Of a stretch of DNA of 64,000 nt, positions 49,449 through 59,274 are shown piece after piece. Each line of letters starts with the position of its first letter. Position 1 is the first letter of the stretch. Source of the stretch: Hondaea fermentalgiana. Its lineage: Eukaryota; Sar; Bigyra; Thraustochytrida; Thraustochytriidae. Below the pieces are notes generated by a model, which worked only from the letters and a program-made list of their open reading frames with translations, searched no databases and was not told where the DNA came from. Both the position numbers and the translations under genes were made by a program. The stretch is taken from contig NPFB01000076.1 of assembly GCA_014084085.1 (NCBI GenBank), positions 169,654-233,653 on the forward strand, written 5' to 3'.

Positions 49449-51269
49449 ATGGAGCGCCACGAGGACGACCGCAGCCAAGGTGTTCTTCGGAAAGCGCGAT
49501 CTCTGCGCAGGCTAGAGCCTGGTGCAAGCCCTTCCGAGCGCAGTGCGGCGGGGAATTTCGCTTTGGCGGAACGAATTTCGGAGCTGAAAGCAAACATTCT
49601 AAGCTTGCACAACCTTCGCCATGAGTTGAACGCAAACGAGGCTCTCGCTGTTCGGCAACTTCGTGCGCATGTTGATAGAGAAGCTTTGGCGGCCGGAGAT
49701 CAGAATCGGGACATTCAGCAGGTTCTCGCGCGCTATAATGCTTCCTCAGATCATTTCCAAAACCAGGCAGCAATGGATGGTTTGCGACGCGCGCTTGATC
49801 AGGAAGCTACACATGCTCTTGCTGTTGCAGCGCGAGGAGGCCCACAAGAGCGCGTGGGGCGCATACAATCTCATACCCAAGCTAGTGTCGATCTCGGAGT
49901 CCTTTTGGACGCTCTGTCGGGGTTCGCACACGTTTGGCACGCATGCAAAGACGCAAATTTCAAGTGCAGTACTTTGGAGACTGCTCTTGAGGAGACCAAT
50001 CGTGCACTCGCGCAAGCTGAAGAGGAAAGGGACCTTTATCACGACGCATTGGCGTCCTCCAGCGATGCGGACGCCGTACGCAGAGTCCGAGATTTGCGAG
50101 CTCGCATGGGAAAAATTCGGCATCTATCAAGCGCAACAAAGTCGGCTCGTCAAGCGGACGCTTCCACGCAAACCCAGGTCCGAGTTTTGCGAGCAAGTCA
50201 TTCAGGTTCGCGCGCTGTCGCCTCGACCCAGACGCCACACTCGCACCCAACGGATGAGGCAGCAGACGAGCGCGCTCGAATGGCCGAGGACCGTCTTCAT
50301 GCTTCCGCGGCACGGATTTGCGAGCTTCAGAAGACCGTCCGTTCTTTAGAGGGTGATCTTCGAGAAATGCAAAAGCGAACGGAGCAAGTTTGCGAGCCCG
50401 AACTCCTAATTGTGGGTGAAAGCTCGAGTAAATTCGCGCAGACTGAAGACTTTTTGACCACTTCGAAATTGCCAACAACAAGGGAAGTGGCAATGCAACA
50501 TTCTGCACTTCAGCCCGTGATGATCGAAGCAGGTGCGCAGACTTCGTTCGTGCAGCGAGAAATTCGCTCATGCGGTGCGCAAACGAAAAGCATGAATCAT
50601 TGTCACCAGGCTGTGCAGGCAGCTTGGCTTCGTGCCGAACGAGGCGCGCAAACGATGACCTGGAAAGAGGCGGTGAGAGAAAGCGCGGAAGTTGGCGATC
50701 TTATTGCGAGCCAAGTGGCGGAGTTGGCCAGTTTCCGGGATGCGCTTGACGCTAAGGAAAAAATAGAGGCTGGTTTGCGTGCCGAACTGGAGCAAGTCGC
50801 GGATGCAGAGCAGGCCTCTCTGGCGAGGCAAGACGCCCAGGATGCCGAGGCACTGGAGGGTCTGCGCGTGGAAGCAAAGATTTTGCATGCTCGGATTGCA
50901 GCACACGCTGAGGAAAAAGAATTATACGAAGAAACTATTGGTTCTCTGCGAGCGCAGATTCGCGGGCTCATGAGTATGCACGAAAAGAGTCACGGGCTCG
51001 AGGCGCCAACGCCCTCCACGAGCGAGGTGCGCGAACTGAGGACACTTGCGCGCGAAGTAAGTGAAGCACTGCACAACAGGCTGCAGCTCCATCTCGAATT
51101 GTTATGCACGGCGACAACGACCACTAGAGATGCAGATGGCACGCCGGGCGAATTGCGCGTCCCCGACTCATCGTGGCCGGCGCTGCAGGTTCAGCTCGAG
51201 GCTGCCGACAAGGCTTTGCAAGGTCTGCTGGAACGGCTCAAGCAGGTGGGCCAGCTCTATCATTGTTGA
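49449..51269 (+). CDS. coiled-coil protein with repeated QT motifs
   Basis: 606 residues from the ATG at 49449 (MERHEDDRSQG). Most of the length is heptad-rich helix (for example NILSLHNLRHELNANEALAV, LEETNRALAQAEEERDLY, ARMAEDRLHASAARICELQK, LEQVADAEQASLARQDAQ). Between about 240 and 405 the helices are interrupted by six short QT motifs: STQTQ (Q241), STQTP (Q261), FAQTE (Q331), GAQTS (Q364), GAQTK (Q378) and GAQTM (Q401). TQT is the anchor of dynein light chain LC8 ligands, so the protein could be an LC8-clamped rod (inference). No motor, kinase or membrane segment is present. The last 32 bases overlap the 3' end of the opposite-strand gene. Confidence 0.78.
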   Translation: MERHEDDRSQGVLRKARSLRRLEPGASPSERSAAGNFALAERISELKANILSLHNLRHELNANEALAVRQLRAHVDREALAAGDQNRDIQQVLARYNASSDHFQNQAAMDGLRRALDQEATHALAVAARGGPQERVGRIQSHTQASVDLGVLLDALSGFAHVWHACKDANFKCSTLETALEETNRALAQAEEERDLYHDALASSSDADAVRRVRDLRARMGKIRHLSSATKSARQADASTQTQVRVLRASHSGSRAVASTQTPHSHPTDEAADERARMAEDRLHASAARICELQKTVRSLEGDLREMQKRTEQVCEPELLIVGESSSKFAQTEDFLTTSKLPTTREVAMQHSALQPVMIEAGAQTSFVQREIRSCGAQTKSMNHCHQAVQAAWLRAERGAQTMTWKEAVRESAEVGDLIASQVAELASFRDALDAKEKIEAGLRAELEQVADAEQASLARQDAQDAEALEGLRVEAKILHARIAAHAEEKELYEETIGSLRAQIRGLMSMHEKSHGLEAPTPSTSEVRELRTLAREVSEALHNRLQLHLELLCTATTTTRDADGTPGELRVPDSSWPALQVQLEAADKALQGLLERLKQVGQLYHC

Positions 51270-51960
51270 CCTTTGCAATACCTGTAGCTCTTGCATCCTC
51301 TGCAGAATTTGCTACATTGACATGGGCATTCGCATCTGCATTTGCATCTGCATTTGCATTTGTACTATTTGCATTTGCATCTGTACGATCTGCATCTGCA
51401 TTTGCATTTGATGTTGAGGCTGTTGCTACTTCTGCAGTTGGTGCGGAAGCTTCCGCGGCCGGCAAAGCAGGCGTCGATGCTGATGCTGTTGCAGACGTCG
51501 ATGTCGATGCTGGTGCAGACGTCGATGTCACTGCTGGCGCAGACGTTGATACCGGTGCGGGCGCAGTCGCGGATGTTGGTGCTGGAGCAGATGTAGATGC
51601 AGGAGCAGACGTAGATGCTAAAGCCGATGTAGATGTGGTGCCAGCCTTAAGGGCAGCGATTTTCTCCTTGTACCCCGCAATGGTCTTCTCCTCGAACTCG
51701 AGCCTTGCCCTGAGCGTCTCGACCTGGGCGTCCCTGGCGCTCTCGGCGTCGTCGAGCGCGGCCTGCTGTCTGGGCGTGAGGCGCGCCGGCCTGTACCTGA
51801 CGGCGGGCTCGCGCTCGCCCGAGGTCTCGAGCACGCCGGCGCGCGCCCGCTGCTCCGCGCGCGCCGCCTCCAGCGCGCGCTCCGTCTCCGCGCGCGCGCG
51901 CTCCGACACCAGCACGAGCTTGAGCAGCGCCTGCAGCGTCAGCCGCCCGCCGCCCTCCAT
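51238..51960 (-). CDS. hypothetical helical protein with low-complexity tail
   Basis: 240 residues from an ATG at 51960. Residues 1-105 are charged and helical (RARAETERALEAARAEQRAR; ALDDAESARDAQVETLRARL). The rest is low complexity: Ala/Ser/Thr/Pro then an Asn/Ala/Asp array (NANADANADANA) encoded by AATGCA/GATGCA repeats. No family was recognised. It is divergent from ubiquilin with 434 bp between starts. Its stop lies inside the last codons of the plus-strand coiled-coil gene, so the two coding regions overlap tail to tail by 32 bp. The helical part and the clean ATG support it, but the repeat tail alone would not. Confidence 0.55.
   Translation of the reverse strand: MEGGGRLTLQALLKLVLVSERARAETERALEAARAEQRARAGVLETSGEREPAVRYRPARLTPRQQAALDDAESARDAQVETLRARLEFEEKTIAGYKEKIAALKAGTTSTSALASTSAPASTSAPAPTSATAPAPVSTSAPAVTSTSAPASTSTSATASASTPALPAAEASAPTAEVATASTSNANADADRTDANANSTNANADANADANAHVNVANSAEDARATGIAKVNNDRAGPPA
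51330..51415. repeat. TGCATT/TGCATC hexamer array
   Basis: Tandem TGCATT, TGCATC and TGTACT-type hexamers are seen directly. They encode the NANADA tail on the minus strand. Confidence 0.92.
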
Positions 51961-52394
51961 CGCGCAGCCGCGCAGCCCGGTCTGCCGCGCAGCCGGTCTG
52001 CCGCGGCGCCTCGGCCTCGCGCGCGTCGATCCCGCGCCCGGCGGAGGCGAGGCCAGGGGCCGCTGCGGCGGTATGGATGTATCCCGGATGTATCCGAATG
52101 TATCGCGATGTATCGACGCAGGGCACGCCGCGGCGGGCAGCTCGGACCGAAGCCGCGCGGCAGACCCGGAGCGCTGCAGCGGCGCGGCTGGAGCGAGGGC
52201 GCGGCGCGGCGCAGCAGGCGGAGGCGCGGCGGGCGGAGGCGGCGCGGCGGGCGCAGCGGCGAGAGGAGGAGAGGAGGAGAGCAGGAGAGCAGAGCCCCGA
52301 GAAGCGGAGCGGCGCGCGGCGCGCAGACCGAGGCGGAGCGGCGCGGCGCGGCGCGGCGCGGGGCCGCGGGCGGGCGGGCGGGCGGGCGGGCGAG
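51961..52394. promoter_or_regulatory. divergent GC-rich region upstream of ubiquilin
   Basis: 434 bp, extremely GC-rich, with GCGGAGGCGCGGC-like repeats, a tgtatc repeat at 52075-52112 (gatgtatccc, aatgtatcgc) and a GGGC run directly before the ubiquilin ATG. Probably a shared promoter. Confidence 0.5.
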
Positions 52395-53747
52395 ATGGGG
52401 AGGAAGATCCGGGTGAGCGTGAGGTGCTCGACGGGCCCCAAGTTCGACGCAGAGGCCGACGAGGGCAAGAGCGTGCTGGAGCTCAAGAGAGCGCTCGCAG
52501 AGCAGGCCGGCGTCCCCGAGGAGCAGCAGAGGCTCATCTACAAGGGCCGCGTGCTCAAGGATGACCTCATGGTAGAGCACTACAACATCGTCGATGGAGA
52601 CGCCATCCACCTCGTGGCGAGCTCCGGGGCGCCCGCGGCAAATGCCAGCGGCAATGCCGGCGCCGCGGCGTCGGGAGCGAGCGCAGAGGCGCGATCAGCG
52701 GCAGCCGGCATCCCGACGCCGGGCATGGCCGCTTCAGCAGGCCCAGCAGGCATGCCACCGGGTCTTGGCGCCATGATGGACAATCCCATCTTCCAGAGCA
52801 TGCTCGACAATCCGGAATTCATGCGGTCCATGATGATGGCAAATCCGCAGATTCGCGCCATGATTGAGCAGAATCCACAACTCGGGCAGGTCCTCTCGGA
52901 CCCGGAGCTCTTGCGCACAACGATGAACGCGGCGCGGAACCCAGCGCTCATGAACGAGCTCATGCGAAACCAAGACCGCGCCATTGCAAATATTGAGAGT
53001 CTCCCGGGTGGATACAACGCTCTCGCACGCATGTACGAGGATGTCGCACCGATGATGGACGGTCCCATGAATTCGAGCTCGTCGGCGTCGGGGAACACGC
53101 AATCTGCGGAGGCGGGCGCGGAAAACGGCGGCGAAGGCTCTGCAGGAGCCCCCATTCCAAATCCGTGGGGAGGCGGCGGCAGCGGCGGCAGCAACAGTGG
53201 CAGCAATAGCGCTGCACCCGGTCAGAACCCTGCTGCAGGTATGATGCAGAATTTATTCGGAGGAGCTGGTGGCGCAGGAGGTGCTGGTTTTCCCTTTGGT
53301 GGTGCGAGCTCTGGTCAAGGCGACCAGCAGACACCTCCGCGCGGCATGCCCTTTTCGCTTCCACCTGTGCCCCCCGAATTCATTCAACAAATGATGCAAA
53401 CCATGTCAGGCGCCACGCGCGGTCAGCACTCAAACTCACAGCCGCAGCAGCAGAACATCAACAACAATAACAACGTGAACCCCAGTGCAAACACGGGAGC
53501 CACTTCGGCAGCTGCTGCTGCCGCTGTCGCGAAGAATAGCGCGCGCGTGGCCTCGCTTCGAAAGGGCCCTAACCCTTGGGCGCCCGCAGACTCGCCCGAC
53601 AGTCCCCAGGTCAAATACAAGGAACAACTTGCTCAGATGGAAGAGATGGGCTTTCCTGACATGGCAGCAAACATCCAGGCTCTGCTACGCTGCGATGGTG
53701 ACGCTGAGCAGGCCATTGAGCACCTGCTCGAGGACATGGCCAAGTGA
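52395..53747 (+). CDS. ubiquilin / Dsk2-like ubiquitin receptor
   Basis: 450 residues. It shuttles ubiquitinated clients to the proteasome and guards membrane-protein precursors in the cytosol. The N-terminal ubiquitin-like domain (about 4-75) has IRVSVRCSTG, VLELKRALAEQAGVPEEQQRLIYKGRVLKDD and a VDGDAIHLV end. A Met/Asn-rich STI1 region (about 125-225) follows with NPIFQSMLDNPEFMRSMMMANP and MIEQNPQLGQVLSDPELLRTTM, then SLPGGYNALARMYEDV. A Gly/Ser/Asn-rich linker follows. The C-terminal UBA domain (about 405-448) carries LAQMEEMGFPDMAANIQALL with the MGF loop. A long Arg/Ala-rich frame upstream was rejected because the ATG at 52395 directly starts the UBL fold. The domain order is complete. 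Confidence 0.96.
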   Translation: MGRKIRVSVRCSTGPKFDAEADEGKSVLELKRALAEQAGVPEEQQRLIYKGRVLKDDLMVEHYNIVDGDAIHLVASSGAPAANASGNAGAAASGASAEARSAAAGIPTPGMAASAGPAGMPPGLGAMMDNPIFQSMLDNPEFMRSMMMANPQIRAMIEQNPQLGQVLSDPELLRTTMNAARNPALMNELMRNQDRAIANIESLPGGYNALARMYEDVAPMMDGPMNSSSSASGNTQSAEAGAENGGEGSAGAPIPNPWGGGGSGGSNSGSNSAAPGQNPAAGMMQNLFGGAGGAGGAGFPFGGASSGQGDQQTPPRGMPFSLPPVPPEFIQQMMQTMSGATRGQHSNSQPQQQNINNNNNVNPSANTGATSAAAAAAVAKNSARVASLRKGPNPWAPADSPDSPQVKYKEQLAQMEEMGFPDMAANIQALLRCDGDAEQAIEHLLEDMAK

Positions 53748-54421
53748 CTTGGCTGTGCTCGATCGCTCTTTTTAGTTCCTGCTCTGCGTTGCGTGCCCTC
53801 TGCGTGTGTATCCGCCCACTCGACTCGCTGGACTGTAAGCTGAAGCTATTGCCTTGGCTTCTCAGCAGCATGAAGGGGCAACTTTGTTTTTAGTCAGACT
53901 GCTTTGAGCTCAAACACGAGTTCACACACTTTTTATCTCAAAGGAAGGATGCATTTGCGCATACGCCGCGGAACAAGATCCTCAGAGTGTTCCTTTACTG
54001 CGTCTGTTTCTTTTCTGTTTCGTTTCCTTTCAATTTCATTTACATTAGAAAACGTGGTGGATTTTGTTTTACTTACATGCAACATGGCATAGTGGGAGGG
54101 CGGGAAGGGAAGGGAGCATAGGAGGGTTATTCATTTTTAACTTGCTCAATCTTGACAGTCGGCTCACCCTCTAGCCAATGTCGAATTCGGTAGAGTTGTC
54201 CGTAGACATTTGTGTCTTTGAGTAATTCGGTTACTCGTCGCGGCGACATCAGGAAAGCAAATATCTTGGAGTGTATTCGCTTTTTGTCACCCGTCACCGC
54301 AACGGGTGAGAACTGTCAGTGTTTCAGCTGCTGAGAAGCCTAGTCTCTGAGTCTACGACGCGTCTCCGGGATCTTTGGGGGAGTCGCAAAGCCTGACAAC
54401 GTTGAAGCGTCACCGATCGTA
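53748..54421. other. convergent 3' region ubiquilin / methyltransferase
   Basis: 674 bp, AT-rich, with T-rich stretches near 53885 and 54000-54070. No gene or tRNA was recognised. Confidence 0.6.
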
Positions 54422-55441
54422 TTACTGATTGATTCGCAAAAACGTCAACGATTCAGCCAAAGACATGGACTCGTCAAACTCGCGCATCTGCCGCGAGGCA
54501 TCTGTATCCTGAAGAAAGAACTCGTATGAGTAGCAGGACTTTTCTTCAGGCGTAAAGAGAAGGTCGTAGGTTTGACGCAACGAAAGCCGTTCTCCAGCAC
54601 AGGAGGAGACTTCATCAGACTGTGCCGCTGCCATATTTGAGCCCACTTTCGAGGCAAAGGCCTCCCTGATGGACTTTTCCCGATCGGCGGACAAAAAGGG
54701 GCAAGCTTCGTGATGGTACCATTCCAGCACTTCCGAAAGATGACTCGAAACCAGCTCGAAGTTCATTGACTGACCAACCTCGGAACAGGTGCAGGGAGAT
54801 TCGGGTGCGCACGATTCGTTCCGAGCGAAAACAGTTGCGTGAAAGGATCGCTCCAAGGCTGAACCTTGGCTACATAGCGGCTTTGTCCACGTTGATGCGA
54901 CAGGGCGAGACCAAAGTGTATCCATGTGGAGCAGCTTGCGAACAAACGAAGGGCCATGAAGACTTACGAGAACGAGCACTCCTCCGCACCGTGCAGCTCT
55001 TGCGACAGTACCCAGGTACGCAGCGCAATCACCAGCACACAATAGCGCATCGAGCGTTCCCTTGTCGACCACCATGTCAAACCTTTGGCCTTGGGTAGCT
55101 GCCTCAACAGCGTGCCAGTCGGTGACATCCGCCACGGCCCAGCGCAAGCGGTCGTCGTCTTTATGTTTTTGCGCCATGAAGTCGATGCAGTGTTGCTCCA
55201 CATCGAGACTTAGTACACTTTTAACGATTCCTTCGTTCACCAGCGCCTCGCTGAGCGCAGAAGTTCCGGCACCAAGAACCAGAGCGCTCACCATTGCGGG
55301 AACATGCGAGATTTCTGCAGCTTCTGCCACAAGGTCGCTCATTTCCTCGAACTCTACGAGCCAGTCGAAGCAATTGACATCATCTTCGTTTGCCAGAGAC
55401 TTTGCATCGCTGCTTCTTGGTGAGGGGTCTTTGGCCTCCAT
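54422..55441 (-). CDS. class I SAM methyltransferase (METTL13 / EEF1AKMT4-like)
   Basis: 339 residues. The SAM-binding motif I is VLGAGTSALSEAL (GAGTS at 57-61), the acidic end of strand 2 is VLSLDVEQH, and motif IV/V reads FDMVVDKGTLDALLC (about 121-135). The (D/E)KGTLDALL box is the hallmark of the METTL13, EFM4 and EEF1AKMT4 cluster, which methylates lysines of translation elongation factor 1A. The C-terminal ~140 residues are divergent and contain a cysteine cluster (CTCSEVG). Elongation-factor methylation is the best guess by family; the substrate is not proven. The gene is divergent from the SLC5-type transporter. Confidence 0.85.
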   Translation of the reverse strand: MEAKDPSPRSSDAKSLANEDDVNCFDWLVEFEEMSDLVAEAAEISHVPAMVSALVLGAGTSALSEALVNEGIVKSVLSLDVEQHCIDFMAQKHKDDDRLRWAVADVTDWHAVEAATQGQRFDMVVDKGTLDALLCAGDCAAYLGTVARAARCGGVLVLVSLHGPSFVRKLLHMDTLWSRPVASTWTKPLCSQGSALERSFHATVFARNESCAPESPCTCSEVGQSMNFELVSSHLSEVLEWYHHEACPFLSADREKSIREAFASKVGSNMAAAQSDEVSSCAGERLSLRQTYDLLFTPEEKSCYSYEFFLQDTDASRQMREFDESMSLAESLTFLRINQ

Positions 55442-55667
55442 CTTCCTCGAGGTTCGCGCTGTCGTTGCTGGTGATTAGCGATCTCCTGGCCACAGCTTTC
55501 CCCCTCTGCCCCACGAGCCTAGCTAGTACGCTCTTGCGAATGAAAGGAGGCTTCTTTCCATTGCTGTCTGCGGCGCCCCGGCGGCTTTGCGAGCGTCTGT
55601 CTGTGTTGTCTGCAGCTTCTCGGATTGCTTGCTTCGCATCCTGCTCCCCAGCACCTCCGAGTCCTCC

Positions 55668-55690
55668 ATCATCATCATCATCATCATCAT
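55668..55690. repeat. (TCA)n triplet repeat
   Basis: Seven to eight tandem ATC/TCA units seen directly in the shared upstream region. Confidence 0.92.
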
Positions 55691-55892
55691 CAGCGGTCAC
55701 GCACGGTGGCACGGGCCGTCGATGTCTTTTGCGTTGTTCACGCCTAGTAGGCCTATTGTTTTTTCATTCATTCGCGTCTCCTTGTTTCACTTGCTTCCTT
55801 CCTTTGGCAGAAAGAATCTCTCTCTCGCAAGTCGGGCTTGCGGGGCAAAACGAAGTCGCGCGGCGGATCAGCGTGGCGGCGGCGCGGCGCGG

Positions 55893-55955
55893 CTAGGCCA
55901 GGCCAGGCCAAGCTAGGCTGGGCTGGGCTGGGCTGGGCTAGGCCAGGCCAAGCCG
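55893..55955. repeat. GGCCA / GGGCT pentamer array
   Basis: AGGCC units flank a central run of GGGCT units, seen directly. Confidence 0.88.
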
Positions 55956-56185
55956 AGCAACGCCGCAACTGCTCCGAAGGACTTTACCGAGACGGTGGCG
56001 ACGCCTAAGCGCACACGTGCAACAAGGGCGACCTGAATTCTGCAAAGGGCCGACCACAGGCAGGCCCGCTGAGCAACTCCACTCGCGGCTCGATCCTGCA
56101 GAGACGAAAGCGGCAGAAGCAGCAGTCCCCTTTGGGGCGTCGAGCAAAGGAGACCTTTCTCTGACACCACGATTTCGTCGAGGCC

Positions 56186-58384
56186 ATGCAAACCCGTGCC
56201 ACTGTTCCAACCGACGACGAAGTTGCCTCAACGAGCGAGTCGGCGCTGGGAGGCGTCGATGTTTTGGTACTGTGCACTTACTTTGTCTTGCTTGCAGCCA
56301 TCTCCGTTGTGGTGAGCCGACATCAGAGCAAGATCAACAACGATAAGGACAAATCCGCTACTGACAACTACTTTTTGGCAGAGAGAAGCGTGAAATGGTA
56401 GGTGATCGTACATGCATACGCCAATGACCCAACAATGTTCGAAGGAAGGAAATGAGGTTTTGAAAACGTGATCCTAACAAATGCACGCAACATAAAAATC
56501 GCACACAGGTGGGCGGTGGGTGCCTCGCTTTTTGCAAGCAACATTGGAAGCGAGCACTTTATCGGGCTCGCTGGTAGCGCTGCATCAGAAGGCATCGCAG
56601 TTGCTTGGTACGAGGTAGGCGCCATCCCCGTCGTCCTGCTTCTCGGGCACTTCTTTTTGCCAACATACCTCAATGCAGCAGTGCAAACTACGCCCGACTA
56701 CTTGGAAAGAAGGTACAGCCGCTTTTGCCGAACAGTGATCGTCGTGGTCTCGCTCTTTTTGTACATTTTCTCAAAGGTGAGCGCAACGCTGTTTGCGGGA
56801 CAAATCATTCTTGTCGAGGTTTTACACGTGAACAAGATGCTCGCAGTGTTTCTGCTCATTTCCTTTACGGCGTTGTACACAATTCTTGGCGGCCTGGAGG
56901 CAGTCATTTACACGGAAGCATTGCAGACCTTTGTGCTCTTTGTTGGCGGCTTCATGGTCATGGCTTTTTCGCTGCGCGAAGTCGGCGGAGGTTTTGCAAG
57001 CCTCGAGGCCCGTCTCGATGACCTGTATGATATCGACGCAAACTTCTTGCACTTTTTCCGGCCCATGACCGATGAGGACTATCCCTGGACAGGCTTTATC
57101 TTTGGTTTTTATGTGGTGGCGCCATGGTACTGGGGCGTCGATCAAGTCATTGTGCAGCGGACTCTTGCGGCGAAGAATATTGCACATGGGCAACTCGGGT
57201 GCACGATGGCAGCCGGTCTCAAATTTCTCCCCTTCTTGATGATGATTATTCCAGGCCTGTGCGGTCGCGTTCTCGTGGAGGAGCGTCTTGATCCAGAAAA
57301 GGCTGTGGACTTCAAGTTTGATACAATCTATCCTTGGATCGTGCTCAATGTGGTGCCCCAGAATGCGCGGGGCATTATCATTGCTGCTATGTTGTCATCG
57401 CTCATGTCTGCGCTGGCCAGCGTATTTAATTCAGCAGCTACGCTCTTTGCACTTAACATTTGGAAAATCGTGTATCCAGACTCTTCGGACCGCCAACTCG
57501 TGACCGTTGGCCGTGTCTCCATCGTGGTGCTTGCGGTCTTTTCTCTGCTGTGGCTGCAGGTCATTCCTTACCTCGGGTCAAGTCTATTTCTTATTACGCA
57601 AAAGCCACCTGCCTACGTGGCGCCTCCCATCCTGGCACTCTACGTGTGGGGCATGCTCTCGCGCAAACCTACGCGCCGCGCCGGTCAATGGACTCTTGTC
57701 CTCGGCATTACGCTTGGGTCTGTCCGCTTTGTTCTCGAGGTTTTGGAAGAGGTCGCGGACGAGAGCCTCTTTGGCGCATTTACTCAGATCAATTTCCTGC
57801 ATTTTGCAAGCCTCAGCTTTGTGTGCTGCTCCCTTTTGCTTTTTGTACTTTCATGGCTCATGACTGAACCTTCCATGTATGCTACCATGGGGACCAATAT
57901 GGCGGTGGCTCAACCCGCAGCGGGCGTGGATGAGACCCTCTTTTTTCGTCGCAATCTCTACTACGAGCTCATGCGTCGCCGCGGAGGTCCGGAAGAGGCG
58001 GGGGACCTCGACCCGATCCAACTTGGAAGTGACGATGGCCGCGTAGACCCAATGTCTAGCTCGGGGAGCGCTCGCGCCTCCGTTGGCGCAAGTAGTGGAG
58101 GCTATCATGAGCGTCTTGTGGAGCTCACTAAAATGGGATCCATGGAGACCGACTTTGCAGACGAGGTTGACCTCGGCGAGCTCGCATTGCAGGACGCTGA
58201 CGCGACCCCTGCTCGAGCAGAAGCGGATGTCGACCTTCAAAGACTTCGTCGCATGCCTAGCAGCGGGTCCGCTGAAGCTCTGCGTCCAATACCAACGTCT
58301 GCCCGTTTGCTACGATCGCTCATTTTGGTCCTCGGCGCGCTCGTTCTCTGCGTGTGGACTGCCCAGATTGTGCGTTTTTTCTAA
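56186..58384 (+). CDS. sodium/solute symporter (SLC5/SSF family), two exons
   Basis: Predicted CDS join(56186..56397, 56509..58384), 695 residues. SSF transporters drive uptake of sugars, inositol, vitamins or anions with Na+. Exon 1 gives the first membrane helix (VLVLCTYFVLLAAISVVV) and the diagnostic DNYFLAERSVKW. Splicing yields WWAVGASLFASNIGSEHFIG, which is the textbook SLC5 TM1/TM2 sequence and places the junction exactly. Later motifs are TPDYLERRYSR, ALYTILGGLEAVIYTEALQT, PWYWGVDQVIVQRTLAAKN, a GRVLVEERL segment and RGIIIAAMLSSLMSALASVFNSAATLF (Na+-site helix). About 14 membrane helices are expected. The last is at the extreme C-terminus (SLILVLGALVLCVWTAQIV), after a long acidic cytosolic loop. 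The SGLT-like RxxRR sugar motif is not obvious, so the substrate is open. Confidence 0.94.
56398..56508 (+). other. SLC5 gene intron
   Basis: 111 bp, donor aaatg|GTAGGT, branch-like CTAAC at about 56474, acceptor CACAG|GTGG, phase 2. Supported by the SLC5 consensus across the junction. Confidence 0.92.
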
Positions 58385-59274
58385 CTAAACAAGAAGGAGA
58401 ATGACATTAATTTTCTTTAGACATTAAGTCGTTTGCAGAGAGTGAAGGCGTGCGTTTTTTCGCGGCCGCTTCTTCGCGTTCCAGGCCAGGTATAGCGCAT
58501 GTTATTCGTTTCTTTTTGCATCTTTGACCAGACTGACGGACGCGCTGTAGCTCGCTGTAGCTGTGCCCCACTGTGGCCTTCTTGAACAAAGACCGTCTCT
58601 AACCGTGAGTCCGGGTCGTGGGTCCCGGGTTCTGACAGTGAGTCCCGAGTCCTTCCCTCTCTACTGCCCTGTTCGACCGGCCTCTCTCTCTCTCTCTCAG
58701 CGTCTCGAATTGCTGCCGCTGCAGACTGCGGAGGAGGCAGGGTGCGAAAGCGTCACCGCCTTCCTCTGCCTCCCTCTCTTCTTTTCGCTAATACAGCGGG
58801 CTTGCCTGCGCTCGAGCCGGCCACGAACGTGGACTCCTTTTTCGGCAGGCGGCATGCCGTCTGCTGGCTGCTGGCTGATGGTCCTGCGCGAAGCGAGCAC
58901 CGTAGGCGGCCACTGAAAGGACCTTCCCTCCCGGCGTCCGTCCTCGCCGCGTTTCCGCGGCAGCGTCTGCGGCTGACTGCCTGAACCTGAACGGACTGTG
59001 AGAACTGACAACCTGCAGCTGCTCGCTCACTGTCAAGTCGAGCGAGAACTTGCCTGCCTGCCTGCGCCTCACCATAATGGGGCCTCGGGGTCACCGGTCA
59101 CCAGCCTTCGCAGCGCCGAGGCGCGGCGGCGCTGGGCCTGCGACAGAAACAGAACTCGCCGTGCCGCGCCGCTGCCGCTCGCTTCGAGGTCTCCGGAGCG
59201 CGCCGCGACCAAGGCCGTGGCTCGGAGCGAGACGAGGTGGAGGAGCAGGAGCAGGAGCAGGAGGACCGGGCGGG
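58385..59274. promoter_or_regulatory. intergenic region SLC5 / TLC gene
   Basis: 890 bp on the same strand. A TC-rich run lies at about 58682-58700, and GGTCGTGGGTCCCGGGT-type short repeats near 58600-58640. The last 150 bases before the TLC start are GC-rich with GAGCAG repeats (59240-59262). No gene is seen. Confidence 0.55.

Larger units (their letters stand above)
55442..56185. promoter_or_regulatory. divergent region methyltransferase / SLC5
   Basis: 744 bp. It holds (TCA)n at about 55668-55690, a TAGGCCTA octamer at 55748, and a GGCCA/GGGCT repeat at 55893-55955. No gene is seen. Confidence 0.6.

Noticed and set aside
51173..52394. plus-strand frame of over 400 codons (Val/Asp/Ala then Arg/Ala-rich) running into the ubiquilin gene
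   Set aside because: It is the antisense of the repeat gene followed by GC-rich promoter sequence. Ubiquilin starts cleanly at 52395.
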